A DNA stretch of 64,000 nucleotides from Nitrincola tapanii (GCF_008368715.1 NZ_SMRS01000009.1:1-64000); one strand, 5' to 3'; numbered from the stretch's first letter, positions 8,455 to 18,358 are shown. Numbers and translations: made by a program. Notes: generated by a model not told the origin, from the letters alone.

Positions 8455-11193
8455 TCAATGCGCCTGCTCCCAACTCTCACCATAGTCCACTTCTACTCTC
8501 AGCGGCACTTTCAACTCCGCTGCGGATTCCATCGGCTGCACGACGCCCTGAATAAAGGCTTCAAGATCACTCTTTTTCACCTCAAACACCAATTCATCGT
8601 GCACCTGCATAATCATGCGGGCCGAGATCCTGGAATGTTTTAACCATTGATCAACCTTGACCATCGCGCGCTTGATGATATCCGCCGCTGTCCCCTGCAT
8701 CGGCGCATTAATGGCCGTCCGCTCAGCCGCCTGCTGACGCATACGGTTACGCGCGTTGATTTCGGGAAGATATAAACGGCGGCCAAAGAGGGTTTGCACA
8801 TAACCGAGTTGATGCGCTTGCTCTCGCGTGCTTTCCATGTAGTGTTGCACACCTGGGTAGGTGGCAAAATAATGATCGATGTAGGCTTGAGCTTCGTTGC
8901 GACCCACCCCAAGCTGACGCGCTAAACCAAAGGCCGACATACCATAAATCAGACCAAAATTGATCGCTTTCGCACGTCGACGCTGCTCAGCAGAAACCTG
9001 CTCCAGAGTCACACCAAACACTTCTGCCGCGGTGGCTCGGTGAATATCTTCTCCCGCACTAAACGCGCGCAGCAAACCGGCATCACCAGAGAGATGCGCC
9101 ATGATACGCAACTCAATCTGTGAATAGTCCGCCGCAACGATGAGATGGTCCACGGGTGCCGTGAAGGCCTGACGAATGCGCCGCCCCTCTTGCGTTCTCA
9201 CTGGAATGTTTTGCAGATTGGGATCAGAAGAAGACAAACGCCCGGTCGCCGTCACCGCTTGATGGTAAGACGTATGAATACGCCCTGTACTCGGCTGAAT
9301 CATCTGCGGCAGCTTATCGGTGTAAGTTGATTTCAACTTACTCAAACCACGATGCTCCAGAATCACTTTGGGAAGCGGATAATCCAGGGCTAACTCTTGT
9401 AACACCTCCTCCGCCGTGGAAGGTGCCCCTTTAGGCGTTTTCTTAGTCACGGGGATGCCTTGCTTCTCATAGAGCAACACCTGTAACTGCTTCGGTGAGC
9501 TGAGATTAAACGTCTCACCGGCCAGCTCATATGCTTCGGCTTCCAACTCAGCCAAACGCTTTTCCAACTCTTGGCTTTGCTGTCCAAGAAGTTGGGCATC
9601 AACCTGTGCACCCGTTTGTTCAATTTCTGCCAGAATCGGCACCAAAGGCATTTCGATCTCTGAGAAGACCTTTAACAACTCAGGTTCGGCCTGAAGCTTT
9701 GTCAGTAAATGCTGATGCAAACGTAAGGTGATATCCGCATCTTCACCGGCATAGGCAGCGGCGGCCTCAAGATCAATCTGATTAAAAGTCAGCTGCTGCT
9801 TACCCTTACCGGCCAACGCTTCAAAAGAAGTGGTTTTTACTCCCAGGAAACGCTGCGCTAAGGAGTCCATATCGTGACGACCCGCTGTGGAATCCAGCAC
9901 ATAGGATTCCAGCATGGTATCCGCGACCACGCCCTGTAGCTGAATACCATAACGCGCCAGCACATTCATATCATATTTAATATGTTGGCCGACCTTACCG
10001 CGTCCAGGGTCTTCCAGCAGCGGTTTAAGACGTGCAAGCACCTCTTTGCGATCCAACTGCGAAGCCACACCGACGTAATCGTGTGCCAAGGGCAAATAAG
10101 CCGCTTTGCCAGGCTCAATCGCAAAAGAGATCCCCACCAGTTCCGCTTCCATATAATTCAAACTAGTGGTTTCCGTATCCAAAGCAAACACCTCGGCCTG
10201 CTCTAAAGCCTGTTGCCAGGACTCAAAGGCCTCCCAACTCAGCAGCGTTTCAACCTCGCGAGTCATGGCAATCGGCGGTGTACTGGGCATGTCGGCTACC
10301 ACAGCACCTCCCTGCTCCAACTCCGCGACCCAGCTTTTAAACTCAAACTGACGGAATAAAGGCAGCAATGCCTGAATATCCGGCTGCGGTTTAGGAATCT
10401 GATCTACCCGAAGATGCAAAGGTACATCGGTTTTGATGGTCGCCAACTGGTAGGAAAGTTCTGCCTCATGACGATGTTGCGCCAGCTTAGTCGCCAGGCT
10501 TTTCGCACCACGCACCGGCAAATTCGGTACTTCATCCAAACGAGCATAGATGGCCTCGATACCACCTAGCCCCTGCAATAAAGCCAATGCCGTTTTTTCA
10601 CCGACACCGGGCACACCGGGGATGTTATCCACCTTATCTCCCTGCAACGCCAAGAGATCGATGACCAATTCAGGCGGTACACCAAACTTTTCAAGAACAC
10701 CGGCCGCATCCATTTGTGTATCGTTCATCGTATTGATCAGGGTGACATGCTCACTGACCAATTGCGCCATATCTTTATCACCCGTTGATATGATCACTTC
10801 ATGACATTTTTCTGTGGCTTCTCGGGCCAATGTGCCGATCACATCATCCGCCTCCACTCCCTCTTCTACCAGAATAGGGATTCCCATCGCTTGAATAATG
10901 GCGTGGATCGGCTCCACCTGTAGACGTAAGTCATCCGGCATAGAGGGTCGCTGCGCTTTATATTCAGGATATATTTCATCGCGGAAGGTTTTACCCTTGG
11001 CATCAAACACCACCGTGACCGGGCTGTCTGGATATTGACGTAGCAAACTGCGCAGCATCGAAGTTACAACACGGATAGCACCGGTCGGAAACCCCTCCTG
11101 AGTGCGTAGATCCGCCTGTTGAGATGCAAAAAAAGCTCGGTACAAATAGGATGAGCCGTCGACTAAAATAACAGGTGGAAGCTGTTCACTCAT
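8455..11193 (-). CDS. polA: DNA polymerase I
   Basis: PolA performs repair synthesis and Okazaki-fragment processing. The 912-residue protein has three domains in order. The N-terminal 5'-3' exonuclease shows LVDGSSYLYRAF and the helix-hairpin-helix GVPGVGEKTA. The 3'-5' exonuclease keeps the DxE metal site (FALDTETTSL). The polymerase shows motif A (ADYSQIELRI) and motif C (QVHDELVFE). Length and motifs are complete, so proofreading should be intact. It is divergent from the DUF2782-thrB-uvrD run, an order shared with pseudomonads. Confidence 0.97.
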   Translation of the reverse strand: MSEQLPPVILVDGSSYLYRAFFASQQADLRTQEGFPTGAIRVVTSMLRSLLRQYPDSPVTVVFDAKGKTFRDEIYPEYKAQRPSMPDDLRLQVEPIHAIIQAMGIPILVEEGVEADDVIGTLAREATEKCHEVIISTGDKDMAQLVSEHVTLINTMNDTQMDAAGVLEKFGVPPELVIDLLALQGDKVDNIPGVPGVGEKTALALLQGLGGIEAIYARLDEVPNLPVRGAKSLATKLAQHRHEAELSYQLATIKTDVPLHLRVDQIPKPQPDIQALLPLFRQFEFKSWVAELEQGGAVVADMPSTPPIAMTREVETLLSWEAFESWQQALEQAEVFALDTETTSLNYMEAELVGISFAIEPGKAAYLPLAHDYVGVASQLDRKEVLARLKPLLEDPGRGKVGQHIKYDMNVLARYGIQLQGVVADTMLESYVLDSTAGRHDMDSLAQRFLGVKTTSFEALAGKGKQQLTFNQIDLEAAAAYAGEDADITLRLHQHLLTKLQAEPELLKVFSEIEMPLVPILAEIEQTGAQVDAQLLGQQSQELEKRLAELEAEAYELAGETFNLSSPKQLQVLLYEKQGIPVTKKTPKGAPSTAEEVLQELALDYPLPKVILEHRGLSKLKSTYTDKLPQMIQPSTGRIHTSYHQAVTATGRLSSSDPNLQNIPVRTQEGRRIRQAFTAPVDHLIVAADYSQIELRIMAHLSGDAGLLRAFSAGEDIHRATAAEVFGVTLEQVSAEQRRRAKAINFGLIYGMSAFGLARQLGVGRNEAQAYIDHYFATYPGVQHYMESTREQAHQLGYVQTLFGRRLYLPEINARNRMRQQAAERTAINAPMQGTAADIIKRAMVKVDQWLKHSRISARMIMQVHDELVFEVKKSDLEAFIQGVVQPMESAAELKVPLRVEVDYGESWEQAH

Positions 11194-11274
11194 GGATATT
11201 TCCGCTCAGCCGGTTGCCGTAAAAGTTCTCTGGGGTCACAATCATAGACAATTACGGCCATTCAAACCAACGAG

Positions 11275-11565
11275 ATGCCTATTATGAACTGGAAACCTGC
11301 AATCGTACTTTTACTCTGTGCCCTGCCACTAGTCAGCTTACAGGCACAAGAGGGGCTGCTGAATGAAGAGCCGCAGATCACCATCAGCCATGATGGCGAA
11401 GCCACCTATTACGAGTATCGTGTCAATGGTGTACTCAAAGAGATCAAGGTGGTACCTGTTGTTGGCGAGCCTTACTACCTGGTGCCGCAAGGTGACAAGG
11501 GTGATCTGATTCGTGTCGGTGAACCCACGGTGTTAACCCCTAAATGGATCTTATTCCGCTGGTAA
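11275..11565 (+). CDS. Small exported DUF2782-family protein
   Basis: The 96-residue protein of unknown function has an N-terminal signal peptide (hydrophobic segment about residues 8-22, ending near LQAQ) and a short mature domain (ISHDGEATYYEYRVNG, then KEIKVVPVVGEPYYLV). The pattern and the position between polA and thrB match the DUF2782 family of gammaproteobacteria. Two in-frame starts (11275 and 11284) are possible. It is probably periplasmic and cotranscribed with thrB, which begins 9 bp later. Confidence 0.8.
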   Translation: MPIMNWKPAIVLLLCALPLVSLQAQEGLLNEEPQITISHDGEATYYEYRVNGVLKEIKVVPVVGEPYYLVPQGDKGDLIRVGEPTVLTPKWILFRW

Positions 11566-11574
11566 GGATGTCGC

Positions 11575-12549
11575 GTGGCCGTTTATACCCCTGTCCTCGC
11601 TGAGGATCTCAGCCGACTATTACAGCGCTATGACCTGGGTGAGTTGATCTCACTACAGGGCATAGATGGTGGAATCGAAAACACCAACTACTTCGTCAGC
11701 CTGAATCAAGCTGGCCAGGTGCGGGAGTATGTGCTGACGCTGTTTGAAGAACTCAGCGCCGATGAAGTGCCATTTTTTGTTGAGCTGGGCCAGTGGTTGG
11801 CGGCACGCGATATTCCGGTGCCCTATGCCATTAAAGATCAGCATGGCATCGCCCTACAGCAACTCAGTGGTAAACCCTGTGTGTTACAGCCACGCTTCTT
11901 TGGCCAGGATCTGCCTGTAGAAGCGATAGACGTCAGCGCCTGCCAGCAAATCGGTGAAGCCCTGGCGAAACTGCATCTGGCCGGTGCCGACTTCTATCTG
12001 CAGCGCCAGGCACATCGGGGTGTCTTTTGGTGGCGTCGCGAAAGTGAACGTGTGTACTCGCGTTTGAGTCATGAAGATGCTGAGTTGCTGCGGGATGAAG
12101 TCCAGGCCTTTGATCAGCTGCGCAGTGCACAATGGGATCTCCCTATGGGCATTATCCACGGTGATCTGTTTAGTGATAATGCCTTGTTTGCGGATCAGCA
12201 GCTTGTCGCTATCCTCGATCTTTACAACGCCGCGACAGCCTATTGGCTGTATGATCTCGCCATCGTCGCCAATGATTGGTGCCGCACAACGCAAGGCCAG
12301 ATCGATCCTCTACGTGAACGGGCTTTAATTCAGGGTTATGCTGCCGTGCGCCCCTTCACTGCCGATGAGCAACGCGCTTGGCCACGTTTAACCCGCACGG
12401 CGGCCATGCGCTTCTGGTTATCACGCTTAATTCCCTGGCTCGGCCTGGAACAGGCTTCACGTCAGGGCGCCAGCATGAAGTTGAAAGATCCTGAAGCCTA
12501 TCGGCAGATACTGCTGTCACGGATTCGCACACCCGCACAGCTGTGCTGA
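11575..12549 (+). CDS. thrB: Homoserine kinase (APH/ThrB type)
   Basis: This enzyme phosphorylates homoserine to O-phosphohomoserine in threonine synthesis. It belongs to the aminoglycoside-phosphotransferase-like family found in Pseudomonas, not the GHMP family of E. coli. It shows the catalytic loop HGDLFSDN and the metal-binding ILDLYNA. The family signature GIDGGIENTNYF lies near the N-terminus (about residues 28-39). Length is 324 residues. The start is GTG at 11575, with AAGGATG upstream overlapping the end of the preceding gene. Confidence 0.93.
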   Translation: MAVYTPVLAEDLSRLLQRYDLGELISLQGIDGGIENTNYFVSLNQAGQVREYVLTLFEELSADEVPFFVELGQWLAARDIPVPYAIKDQHGIALQQLSGKPCVLQPRFFGQDLPVEAIDVSACQQIGEALAKLHLAGADFYLQRQAHRGVFWWRRESERVYSRLSHEDAELLRDEVQAFDQLRSAQWDLPMGIIHGDLFSDNALFADQQLVAILDLYNAATAYWLYDLAIVANDWCRTTQGQIDPLRERALIQGYAAVRPFTADEQRAWPRLTRTAAMRFWLSRLIPWLGLEQASRQGASMKLKDPEAYRQILLSRIRTPAQLC

Positions 12550-12586
12550 GCTTCTCTCGTTACTCTAACTCAAAGTTGAAAGGCTG

Positions 12587-14803
12587 ATGGACGTTACTCA
12601 CATCATAGATTCATTAAACGATGCACAGCGTCAGGCCGTCACTGCGCCGCTGGAAAACCTCCTGGTGTTGGCCGGTGCCGGCTCAGGTAAAACACGAGTA
12701 CTCGTTCATCGCATCGCCTGGTTGATCGAAACCGAAGGACTCTCTCCCTACTCCATTCTCGCGGTCACCTTTACCAATAAAGCCGCACGCGAGATGCGTG
12801 GTCGCATTGAAGAGTTGCTGCGACTGAACACCCAAGGGATGTGGGTCGGTACCTTCCACGGCTTGGCTCACCGCTTATTACGCAGCCATTGGCAGGATGC
12901 GGGCCTGGTCGAGAACTTCCAAATTCTAGACAGCGATGACCAACTGCGCCTGATCAAACGCTTGTGCAAAGAGCTCAATTTGGACGATACCCGTTTCCCA
13001 CCGCGCCAAATTCAATGGTTTATCAATGCGCAGAAGGATGAAGGCTTACGCAGCCGCCATCTTGAACGTACCGGCGATCCCTATGGTCGGACACTGATTG
13101 AGGTTTACAGTGCCTATGAAGAGGCCTGTGAGCGTGGCGGGATGATCGATTTTGGTGAGCTGCTGTTACGCTCCCTAGAGTTACTACGTGATCGTGCACC
13201 CGCCTTACTGAAGCATTATCGCGAACGTTTTCGTTATGTGTTAGTCGATGAGTTCCAAGACACCAACGCCATACAATACGCCTGGTTACGCCTTCTCTGT
13301 CAGGGTGATAAAAAACTCATGGCCGTCGGTGATGATGATCAATCCATCTATGGCTGGCGTGGCGCGCGTATCGAGAATATCCAAAATCTGGAACAGCATT
13401 TCCCTGGCACACAGACGGTGCGCCTAGAGCAAAACTACCGCTCCACACAACGAATTCTGAAAGCAGCCAATGCGGTGATTGAGAACAACTCCGGACGCTT
13501 AGGTAAAAATCTCTGGACCGATAGTCGTGAAGGTGAAGCCGTTTCGCTCTATAGCGCCTTCAACGAACAGGATGAAGCGCGCTTTATTGTCGATCAGATC
13601 AGCAAATGGCTAGACGAAGGCAATCGGCGTGATGAGTGTGCGCTCCTCTATCGCTCCAACGCCCAATCACGCGTATTGGAAGAAGCACTGATTCGTGTCG
13701 GGATGCCTTATCGCATTTACGGTGGCCAGCGCTTCTATGAACGCTTAGAAATCAAAAATGCCCTCTCCTATCTACGCCTGATGGCCAATCGTGACGATGA
13801 CACCGCCATGGAACGCATCATCAATGTCCCCACACGCGGTATCGGGACTCGAACTCTAGAGATGATTCGTGAAAGAGCGCGTCAGGAAGGCATCTCCATG
13901 TGGCGTGCCGCCAACGAAATTACCGAATTAAAGCAGTTGCCCGCACGGGCCAGTAACGCGTTACAAGCCTTCCTCGATCTCATTAATCAGCTCAATAGCG
14001 AAAGTGAAGGCTTAGAGCTGCATGAGCAAACGGATCGTGCTATCCAACTCAGCGGCTTGATTGAACATCACGAAAAGGAAAAAGGTGAAAAAGCCCAATC
14101 TCGTCTGGAAAACTTAGATGAACTGGTCACCGCCGCACGTCAATTTGCGGGCCAATGGCAGGTCGAACAGGGCGAAGAAAGTGATGTATCGGTACTCTCG
14201 GCATTTCTTGATCAAGCTGCACTCGATGCTGGGGATACCCAAGCCGATGCGCATACCGACTCAGTACAGCTGATGACGCTGCATTCAGCCAAAGGCTTGG
14301 AGTTTCCGCTGGTGTTCCTCACCGGCATGGAAGAAGGGCTGTTCCCGCACAGCATGTCAGCCGAAGACCCGGTTCGATTGGAAGAGGAGCGCCGCCTCTG
14401 TTATGTCGGGATTACCCGTGCCATGCAGAAGCTCTATCTGACCTATGCCGAATCACGACGCTTGCATGGACAAGAAAAGAGCAATCGCCCCTCCCGTTTT
14501 GTGCGTGAGATTCCAGACGATCTACTTCAAGAAGTGCGCCTGAACGCGAGTGTACGCCGACCCTACTCCAGCACTCGGCCAGAAACCTCAAGCAGCCTGT
14601 TTAATAATCAAAGCAGCTTATCCCAGGCGGAAGTCCCTGGCTTAAATTTCCATCTCGGCCAGCGTGTGTTACATCCTAAATTTGGTGAGGGTCTGGTCGT
14701 AAACTATGAAGGCTCAGGCCCGAAAGCGCGCATTCAGGTCAACTTTGACCAGGAAGGCAGCAAATGGCTGGTTGCGGGATTTGCCCGTTTAGAGGCGCTT
14801 TAA
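12587..14803 (+). CDS. uvrD: DNA helicase II UvrD
   Basis: UvrD is a superfamily 1A 3'-5' helicase that acts in nucleotide-excision and mismatch repair. The 738-residue protein carries the Walker A loop (GAGSGKTR), the Q-motif region near the N-terminus, motif II (DEFQDTN), motif III (DDDQSIYGWRGA), motif V (LMTLHSAKGLEF) and motif VI (EERRLCYVGITRA). The C-terminal segment HPKFGEGLVVNYEGSG is the UvrD/PcrA Tudor-like domain. It follows thrB by 37 bp, and its stop overlaps the next gene's start by one base (TAATG). Confidence 0.97.
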   Translation: MDVTHIIDSLNDAQRQAVTAPLENLLVLAGAGSGKTRVLVHRIAWLIETEGLSPYSILAVTFTNKAAREMRGRIEELLRLNTQGMWVGTFHGLAHRLLRSHWQDAGLVENFQILDSDDQLRLIKRLCKELNLDDTRFPPRQIQWFINAQKDEGLRSRHLERTGDPYGRTLIEVYSAYEEACERGGMIDFGELLLRSLELLRDRAPALLKHYRERFRYVLVDEFQDTNAIQYAWLRLLCQGDKKLMAVGDDDQSIYGWRGARIENIQNLEQHFPGTQTVRLEQNYRSTQRILKAANAVIENNSGRLGKNLWTDSREGEAVSLYSAFNEQDEARFIVDQISKWLDEGNRRDECALLYRSNAQSRVLEEALIRVGMPYRIYGGQRFYERLEIKNALSYLRLMANRDDDTAMERIINVPTRGIGTRTLEMIRERARQEGISMWRAANEITELKQLPARASNALQAFLDLINQLNSESEGLELHEQTDRAIQLSGLIEHHEKEKGEKAQSRLENLDELVTAARQFAGQWQVEQGEESDVSVLSAFLDQAALDAGDTQADAHTDSVQLMTLHSAKGLEFPLVFLTGMEEGLFPHSMSAEDPVRLEEERRLCYVGITRAMQKLYLTYAESRRLHGQEKSNRPSRFVREIPDDLLQEVRLNASVRRPYSSTRPETSSSLFNNQSSLSQAEVPGLNFHLGQRVLHPKFGEGLVVNYEGSGPKARIQVNFDQEGSKWLVAGFARLEAL

Positions 14804-15558
14804 TGTTCAACCTTTTACCCCCTGATTTGGAACTCAGCATCAGTCTTTTACTGATTGCCTGTGCAGGGCTCACCTCGGCTATCACGGCCAGTGTCGGTGT
14901 CGGGGGCGGGGTTTTACTCTTAGCGGTGATGGCATTGGTTTTACCTCCAGCGGCCATCATTCCGGTACATGGCATGGTGCAACTCGGCTCTAATCTCAAC
15001 CGCGCCCTGATGACCTTGCGGGATCTGGATCCCAAACTCCTCTGGGTTTTTGCACCCGGTGCTTTTTTAGGGGCCTGGCTCGGCAGCCTTTTTTTGGTGC
15101 AGCTGCCGATGGCTCTGCTACAGCTCATTATCGCTGTGTTTATCCTCTATCTCTGTTGGGGGCCCAAGCTGCCCGCCCTGGCGCTCGGCCAACGCGGTAC
15201 CTTTATTGCGGCCTTGGTCACCAGTTTTATTAGTCTGTTTGCCGGTGCAACCGGGCCCTTAGTCGCGGCCTTCGTCAAACAGCGTTATCAGGGGGAAAAG
15301 TTCCGCACGGTCGCCAACTTTGCGGCCGCGATGAGCCTACAACACCTGCCCAAAGCCCTTGTTTTTGGGGCGGCAGGCTTTGTGTTTATCGACTGGCTAG
15401 GGTTAATGCTGTGGATGATTCTGGCCGGTGCGCTCGGTACCTGGCTGGGCTTAAAAGTGTTACGCCGTATGAGCCATCAAGGCTTTAACCTGGCCTTTAA
15501 CCTTTTGCTCTCCCTCCTAGCCTTGCGCTTAATCTGGCAGGGTTTGACGGGGCTGTGA
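14803..15558 (+). CDS. TauE/SafE-family sulfite/anion exporter
   Basis: This is a multi-spanning inner-membrane permease of the TauE/SafE family, whose members move sulfite, sulfoacetate and related organosulfur anions; the substrate is not evident here. The 251-residue protein has about eight hydrophobic segments and family-like glycine-rich turns (SVGVGGGVLL near the start, FAGATGPLVAAF in the middle). The ATG at 14803 overlaps the uvrD stop by one base; a start 13 codons upstream would lie inside uvrD. It is coupled to uvrD by position only and converges on modC. Confidence 0.82.
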   Translation: MFNLLPPDLELSISLLLIACAGLTSAITASVGVGGGVLLLAVMALVLPPAAIIPVHGMVQLGSNLNRALMTLRDLDPKLLWVFAPGAFLGAWLGSLFLVQLPMALLQLIIAVFILYLCWGPKLPALALGQRGTFIAALVTSFISLFAGATGPLVAAFVKQRYQGEKFRTVANFAAAMSLQHLPKALVFGAAGFVFIDWLGLMLWMILAGALGTWLGLKVLRRMSHQGFNLAFNLLLSLLALRLIWQGLTGL

Positions 15559-15565
15559 TTGATCA

Positions 15566-15612
15566 AGCGGCCTAATAGAGTTCCTCTAACAAAATTGTTC
15601 AAACAGGCCGCT
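15566..15612. terminator. Inverted repeat between convergent TauE-family gene and modC
   Basis: AGCGGCCT (15566-15573) pairs with AGGCCGCT (15605-15612, within the modC 3' end), enclosing an inner TAGAG-ttc-CTCTA hairpin (15576-15588). There is no clear T-run, so termination is possible but not certain. Confidence 0.3.
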
Positions 15613-16795
15613 CGCCAGCGGTGATCTCTCGAGCATCCACGGTGTTTGCTGGCAAGAACAGATGCAAGCGTTGCGGATGCAAGGCCAGATGCAGCGTTTC
15701 ACCCGGCTGCCAGGCCTCCTGCTCAAGGAAATTCTGCGATAGATAAAAACTCAAAGGCCAATCAGGTGCATGACAGGGCCTGACTCGTAAGCTGAGGTGT
15801 GGCCCTAATAACACCGACTCTTCGACGATGGCTGGAAATGCATTCAGCGCAGTGGCGGCGGCTGCGGCATCTCTAAACAGCTGAATACTGGCCGGAGGTG
15901 CTAACCACTGCAGCGCTTGCCCCGGCTGGAGTTGTGCTCGATGGAACTCTATCGCTGCCACGTGTTGTGTCGAGGTCAGCTGCCACTGCAAAGGTAAGCC
16001 TTGCCAATCCAGGTGAATCCTCTTTTCAGACAGATCCAACTGGCGAAGTTCACCGCGAAAAAGATTTTGCATCCCTAAAAGCTTAGCCACCTCGGGCGTT
16101 GCCGGTGCACGCATCAGACTCGAGGGTGAAGCCACTTGCAAAGCTTGGCCACGGTGCAAGACACAGATCTGATCCGCCAACTGCTGAGCCTCTTCCAGAT
16201 CATGCGTGACCAGCAGAATCGGTAGCTGCAAAGAGTGGCGCAACTGTGCCAGTTCGCGGCGCAGTTTGTAGCGGGTTTGCTGATCAACGGCGGCAAAAGG
16301 CTCATCTAACAAAAGTAACTTCGGCTCCCCGACCAACGCGCGCGCCAAGGCAACACGCTGTTTTTGTCCGCCAGACAACTGTGCGGGCAAGCGCTCCTCC
16401 AAGCCTGAAAGTTTGACCCGAGCCAACATCTCACGTGCGGCCTGTTGACGCACTCTGAGCGGTTGTTGCAGCAACGCCATCTCAACATTTTGTTGCACAG
16501 TTAAATGCGGAAACAGAGCGTAGTGCTGAAACACCATACCGACTTGACGTTGCTGTGGTGAACGACGGATTGCACGCCTGCTATCGAGCCAGGTTTCACC
16601 TGCACAAGAAATCACCCCTTGAACCTCAGGATATAAACCCGCCAAAGCGCGCAGTAGCGTGGTTTTACCACTGCCCGAAGGCCCCACTAAAGCGAGAAGC
16701 TCACCCTGGGCACAGTCCAACTGCAGGTGTAAAGGGATGACACCCGAACTCGATAGAGAAAGATGTAAACCGGAACTCATGAGCGCCGCGTCCAT
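15599..16795 (-). CDS. modC: Molybdate ABC transporter ATP-binding protein ModC
   Basis: ModC powers molybdate import with the ModB permease. The ABC domain has Walker A GPSGSGKTT, Q-loop region MVFQHYALFPHL, signature LSGGQKQR and Walker B LLLLDEPFAAVD. At 398 residues it is longer than E. coli ModC (about 350); the C-terminal third is a MOP/TOBE-like regulatory region with weak similarity. It begins 10 bp after modB, and the first Met has GAGG 8 bases upstream; a second Met five codons later is also possible. Confidence 0.9.
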   Translation of the reverse strand: MDAALMSSGLHLSLSSSGVIPLHLQLDCAQGELLALVGPSGSGKTTLLRALAGLYPEVQGVISCAGETWLDSRRAIRRSPQQRQVGMVFQHYALFPHLTVQQNVEMALLQQPLRVRQQAAREMLARVKLSGLEERLPAQLSGGQKQRVALARALVGEPKLLLLDEPFAAVDQQTRYKLRRELAQLRHSLQLPILLVTHDLEEAQQLADQICVLHRGQALQVASPSSLMRAPATPEVAKLLGMQNLFRGELRQLDLSEKRIHLDWQGLPLQWQLTSTQHVAAIEFHRAQLQPGQALQWLAPPASIQLFRDAAAAATALNAFPAIVEESVLLGPHLSLRVRPCHAPDWPLSFYLSQNFLEQEAWQPGETLHLALHPQRLHLFLPANTVDAREITAGERPV

Positions 16796-16805
16796 CGTCA
16801 GCGCC

Positions 16806-17474
16806 TCATAACATCAAACGCCGAGCGCGCCGATTTTGCCACTGCATCCAGAGCAGGGCGCTAAACGCAAGTAGCAAAAGAAATAATGACATCTGTCCCG
16901 CTGCACTCATATTGAGGGCTTGTACCTCATCATAAATGGCGATCGATAGCGTGCGTGTTTCTCCTGCTAGGTTGCCGCCGACCATCAACACCACACCAAA
17001 CTCTCCGAGTGTATGGGTAAAGGTCAACATCGTCGCACTCAACACGCCCGGCCAAATTAACGGCAGCTCAATACGCCAGAACAAGGACCAGGGCGCTAAA
17101 CCACAGACACGTCCCGCATCATAAATATCGCGATCCAGTGCCTGATAGCTATTGCTGATCGGTTGCACCACAAATGGCAGATTCGCGACCAAGGAGACCA
17201 GGAGTAAAGCCTCGAAGCTAAAGGCCAAAGATCGGCCACTTAAACTTTGCCAGAGCATGCCCAAGGGTGCATCCGGCGCAATCGCTAGCAAGGCGTAATA
17301 TCCGAGTACCGTTGGTGGCAACACTAGAGGCAGGAAAATTAAACTATGAACCCAAGCGGCAGCACGCGGGGGATACCAGGCTAACCAGCGGCCTAAAACC
17401 AAACCTAGTGGCAGTAGCAATACACTGGTCCAGAATGCCAGTTTTAAGGAGATACTTAAGGCTGACCAGTCCAT
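16806..17474 (-). CDS. modB: Molybdate ABC transporter permease ModB
   Basis: This is the inner-membrane permease of the molybdate importer. The 222-residue protein has about five membrane segments and the EAA-type coupling loop (DAGRVCGLAPWSLFWRIELP) that contacts ModC. Family segments PLVLPPTVLGYY and HTLGEFGVVLMVGG are evident. Its ATG directly follows the modA stop codon (TAA-ATG), so the three genes form one operon. Confidence 0.93.
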   Translation of the reverse strand: MDWSALSISLKLAFWTSVLLLPLGLVLGRWLAWYPPRAAAWVHSLIFLPLVLPPTVLGYYALLAIAPDAPLGMLWQSLSGRSLAFSFEALLLVSLVANLPFVVQPISNSYQALDRDIYDAGRVCGLAPWSLFWRIELPLIWPGVLSATMLTFTHTLGEFGVVLMVGGNLAGETRTLSIAIYDEVQALNMSAAGQMSLFLLLLAFSALLWMQWQNRRARRLML

Positions 17475-18227
17475 TTACGGCACCCAATCAAAACCCTGAG
17501 CCTGAAAGATCGCTCGAGCTTCTTTGCTTTGTAAAAAATGATAAAACGCCCGAGCCGCGTCACCGGCGGAATGCATCAGTACCATGCGTTGATCCAGCAG
17601 ACGATGCGACTCTGGCGGAATCCGCCAAACACTTGCCTCAGGAAAACGCTGTTGCACCAAAGGCCAAGCAAGAACACCCATTTCCAAGGCACCACTAAAA
17701 ACAAACTGCACAGCCTGAGCAGCATTCTCACCGAGGACCGCAGAATTTAATAACACCTGCCCTTTGGGCTGAGTTAATAACCAGTCCTGAGCCGCTTGCC
17801 CATAAGGGGCATGGCGAGGATTGGCCAAGGCTAAACGCGGTCGCGAAGTCTTGGCTTGCCAAGCCGCCAAAGCCGCTTGCGCCGATTCAGCGTGCAGCGG
17901 CGAACGACTCACGAGGGCGAGGGTACCATAGGCATAGATATGGCCTTCATCTTGCGTCAGGCCTGCGGCTACTAAGGGTTCAACATACACACTGCTGGCC
18001 GACATAAACAGTTGAAAAGGTGCGCCCTGTCGCAACTGCGAGCTGAATACCCCGGAGGAACCCAAAGTCACTTGCGGCTCATACTGCGGATAGACTTGTT
18101 GAAAAGCCGCCACGAGATGCGGCATCGCCTGTTGCAGATCCGCCGCGGCCGCCACGCGAAAGCTTTCAGCCTGACTCGGGCTAGCAAAGCTTAGTATTCC
18201 TGTCAGGATCAGTAGGTATAACCGCAT
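17475..18227 (-). CDS. modA: Molybdate-binding periplasmic protein ModA
   Basis: ModA captures molybdate or tungstate in the periplasm. The 250-residue precursor has a signal peptide (residues 1 to about 20, ending SQA) and then FRVAAAADLQQAMPHL, the AAADL form that binds the oxyanion. A later ASSVYVEPL corresponds to the second ligand loop. It leads the modABC operon and is divergent from the chemoreceptor gene; no ModE-type operator could be recognised in the shared upstream region. Confidence 0.92.
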   Translation of the reverse strand: MRLYLLILTGILSFASPSQAESFRVAAAADLQQAMPHLVAAFQQVYPQYEPQVTLGSSGVFSSQLRQGAPFQLFMSASSVYVEPLVAAGLTQDEGHIYAYGTLALVSRSPLHAESAQAALAAWQAKTSRPRLALANPRHAPYGQAAQDWLLTQPKGQVLLNSAVLGENAAQAVQFVFSGALEMGVLAWPLVQQRFPEASVWRIPPESHRLLDQRMVLMHSAGDAARAFYHFLQSKEARAIFQAQGFDWVP

Positions 18228-18293
18228 CTTGGCCTCTTAATCACATAAAAAACTCAGTTCGTCAGTTGAGATCTCAGAGCAAAAGCCTCAGCC

Positions 18294-18327
18294 CTGTCAC
18301 AGAAACGTCATCTTGACTCAAGATAAT
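18294..18327 (+). promoter_or_regulatory. Candidate PhoB box and -10 upstream of chemoreceptor gene
   Basis: Two 7-mers close to the CTGTCAT half-site, CTGTCAC (18294-18300) and ACGTCAT (18305-18311), are separated by four bases and match 11 of 14 consensus positions. A -10-like GATAAT lies at 18322-18327. The distance from the second half-site to the -10 equals that in the second pst promoter of this window. It would drive the chemoreceptor and possibly the four-gene cassette after it. Confidence 0.55.
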
Positions 18328-18358
18328 CTCCTTTTTGATCAACCCTGAGGACTCAGCC

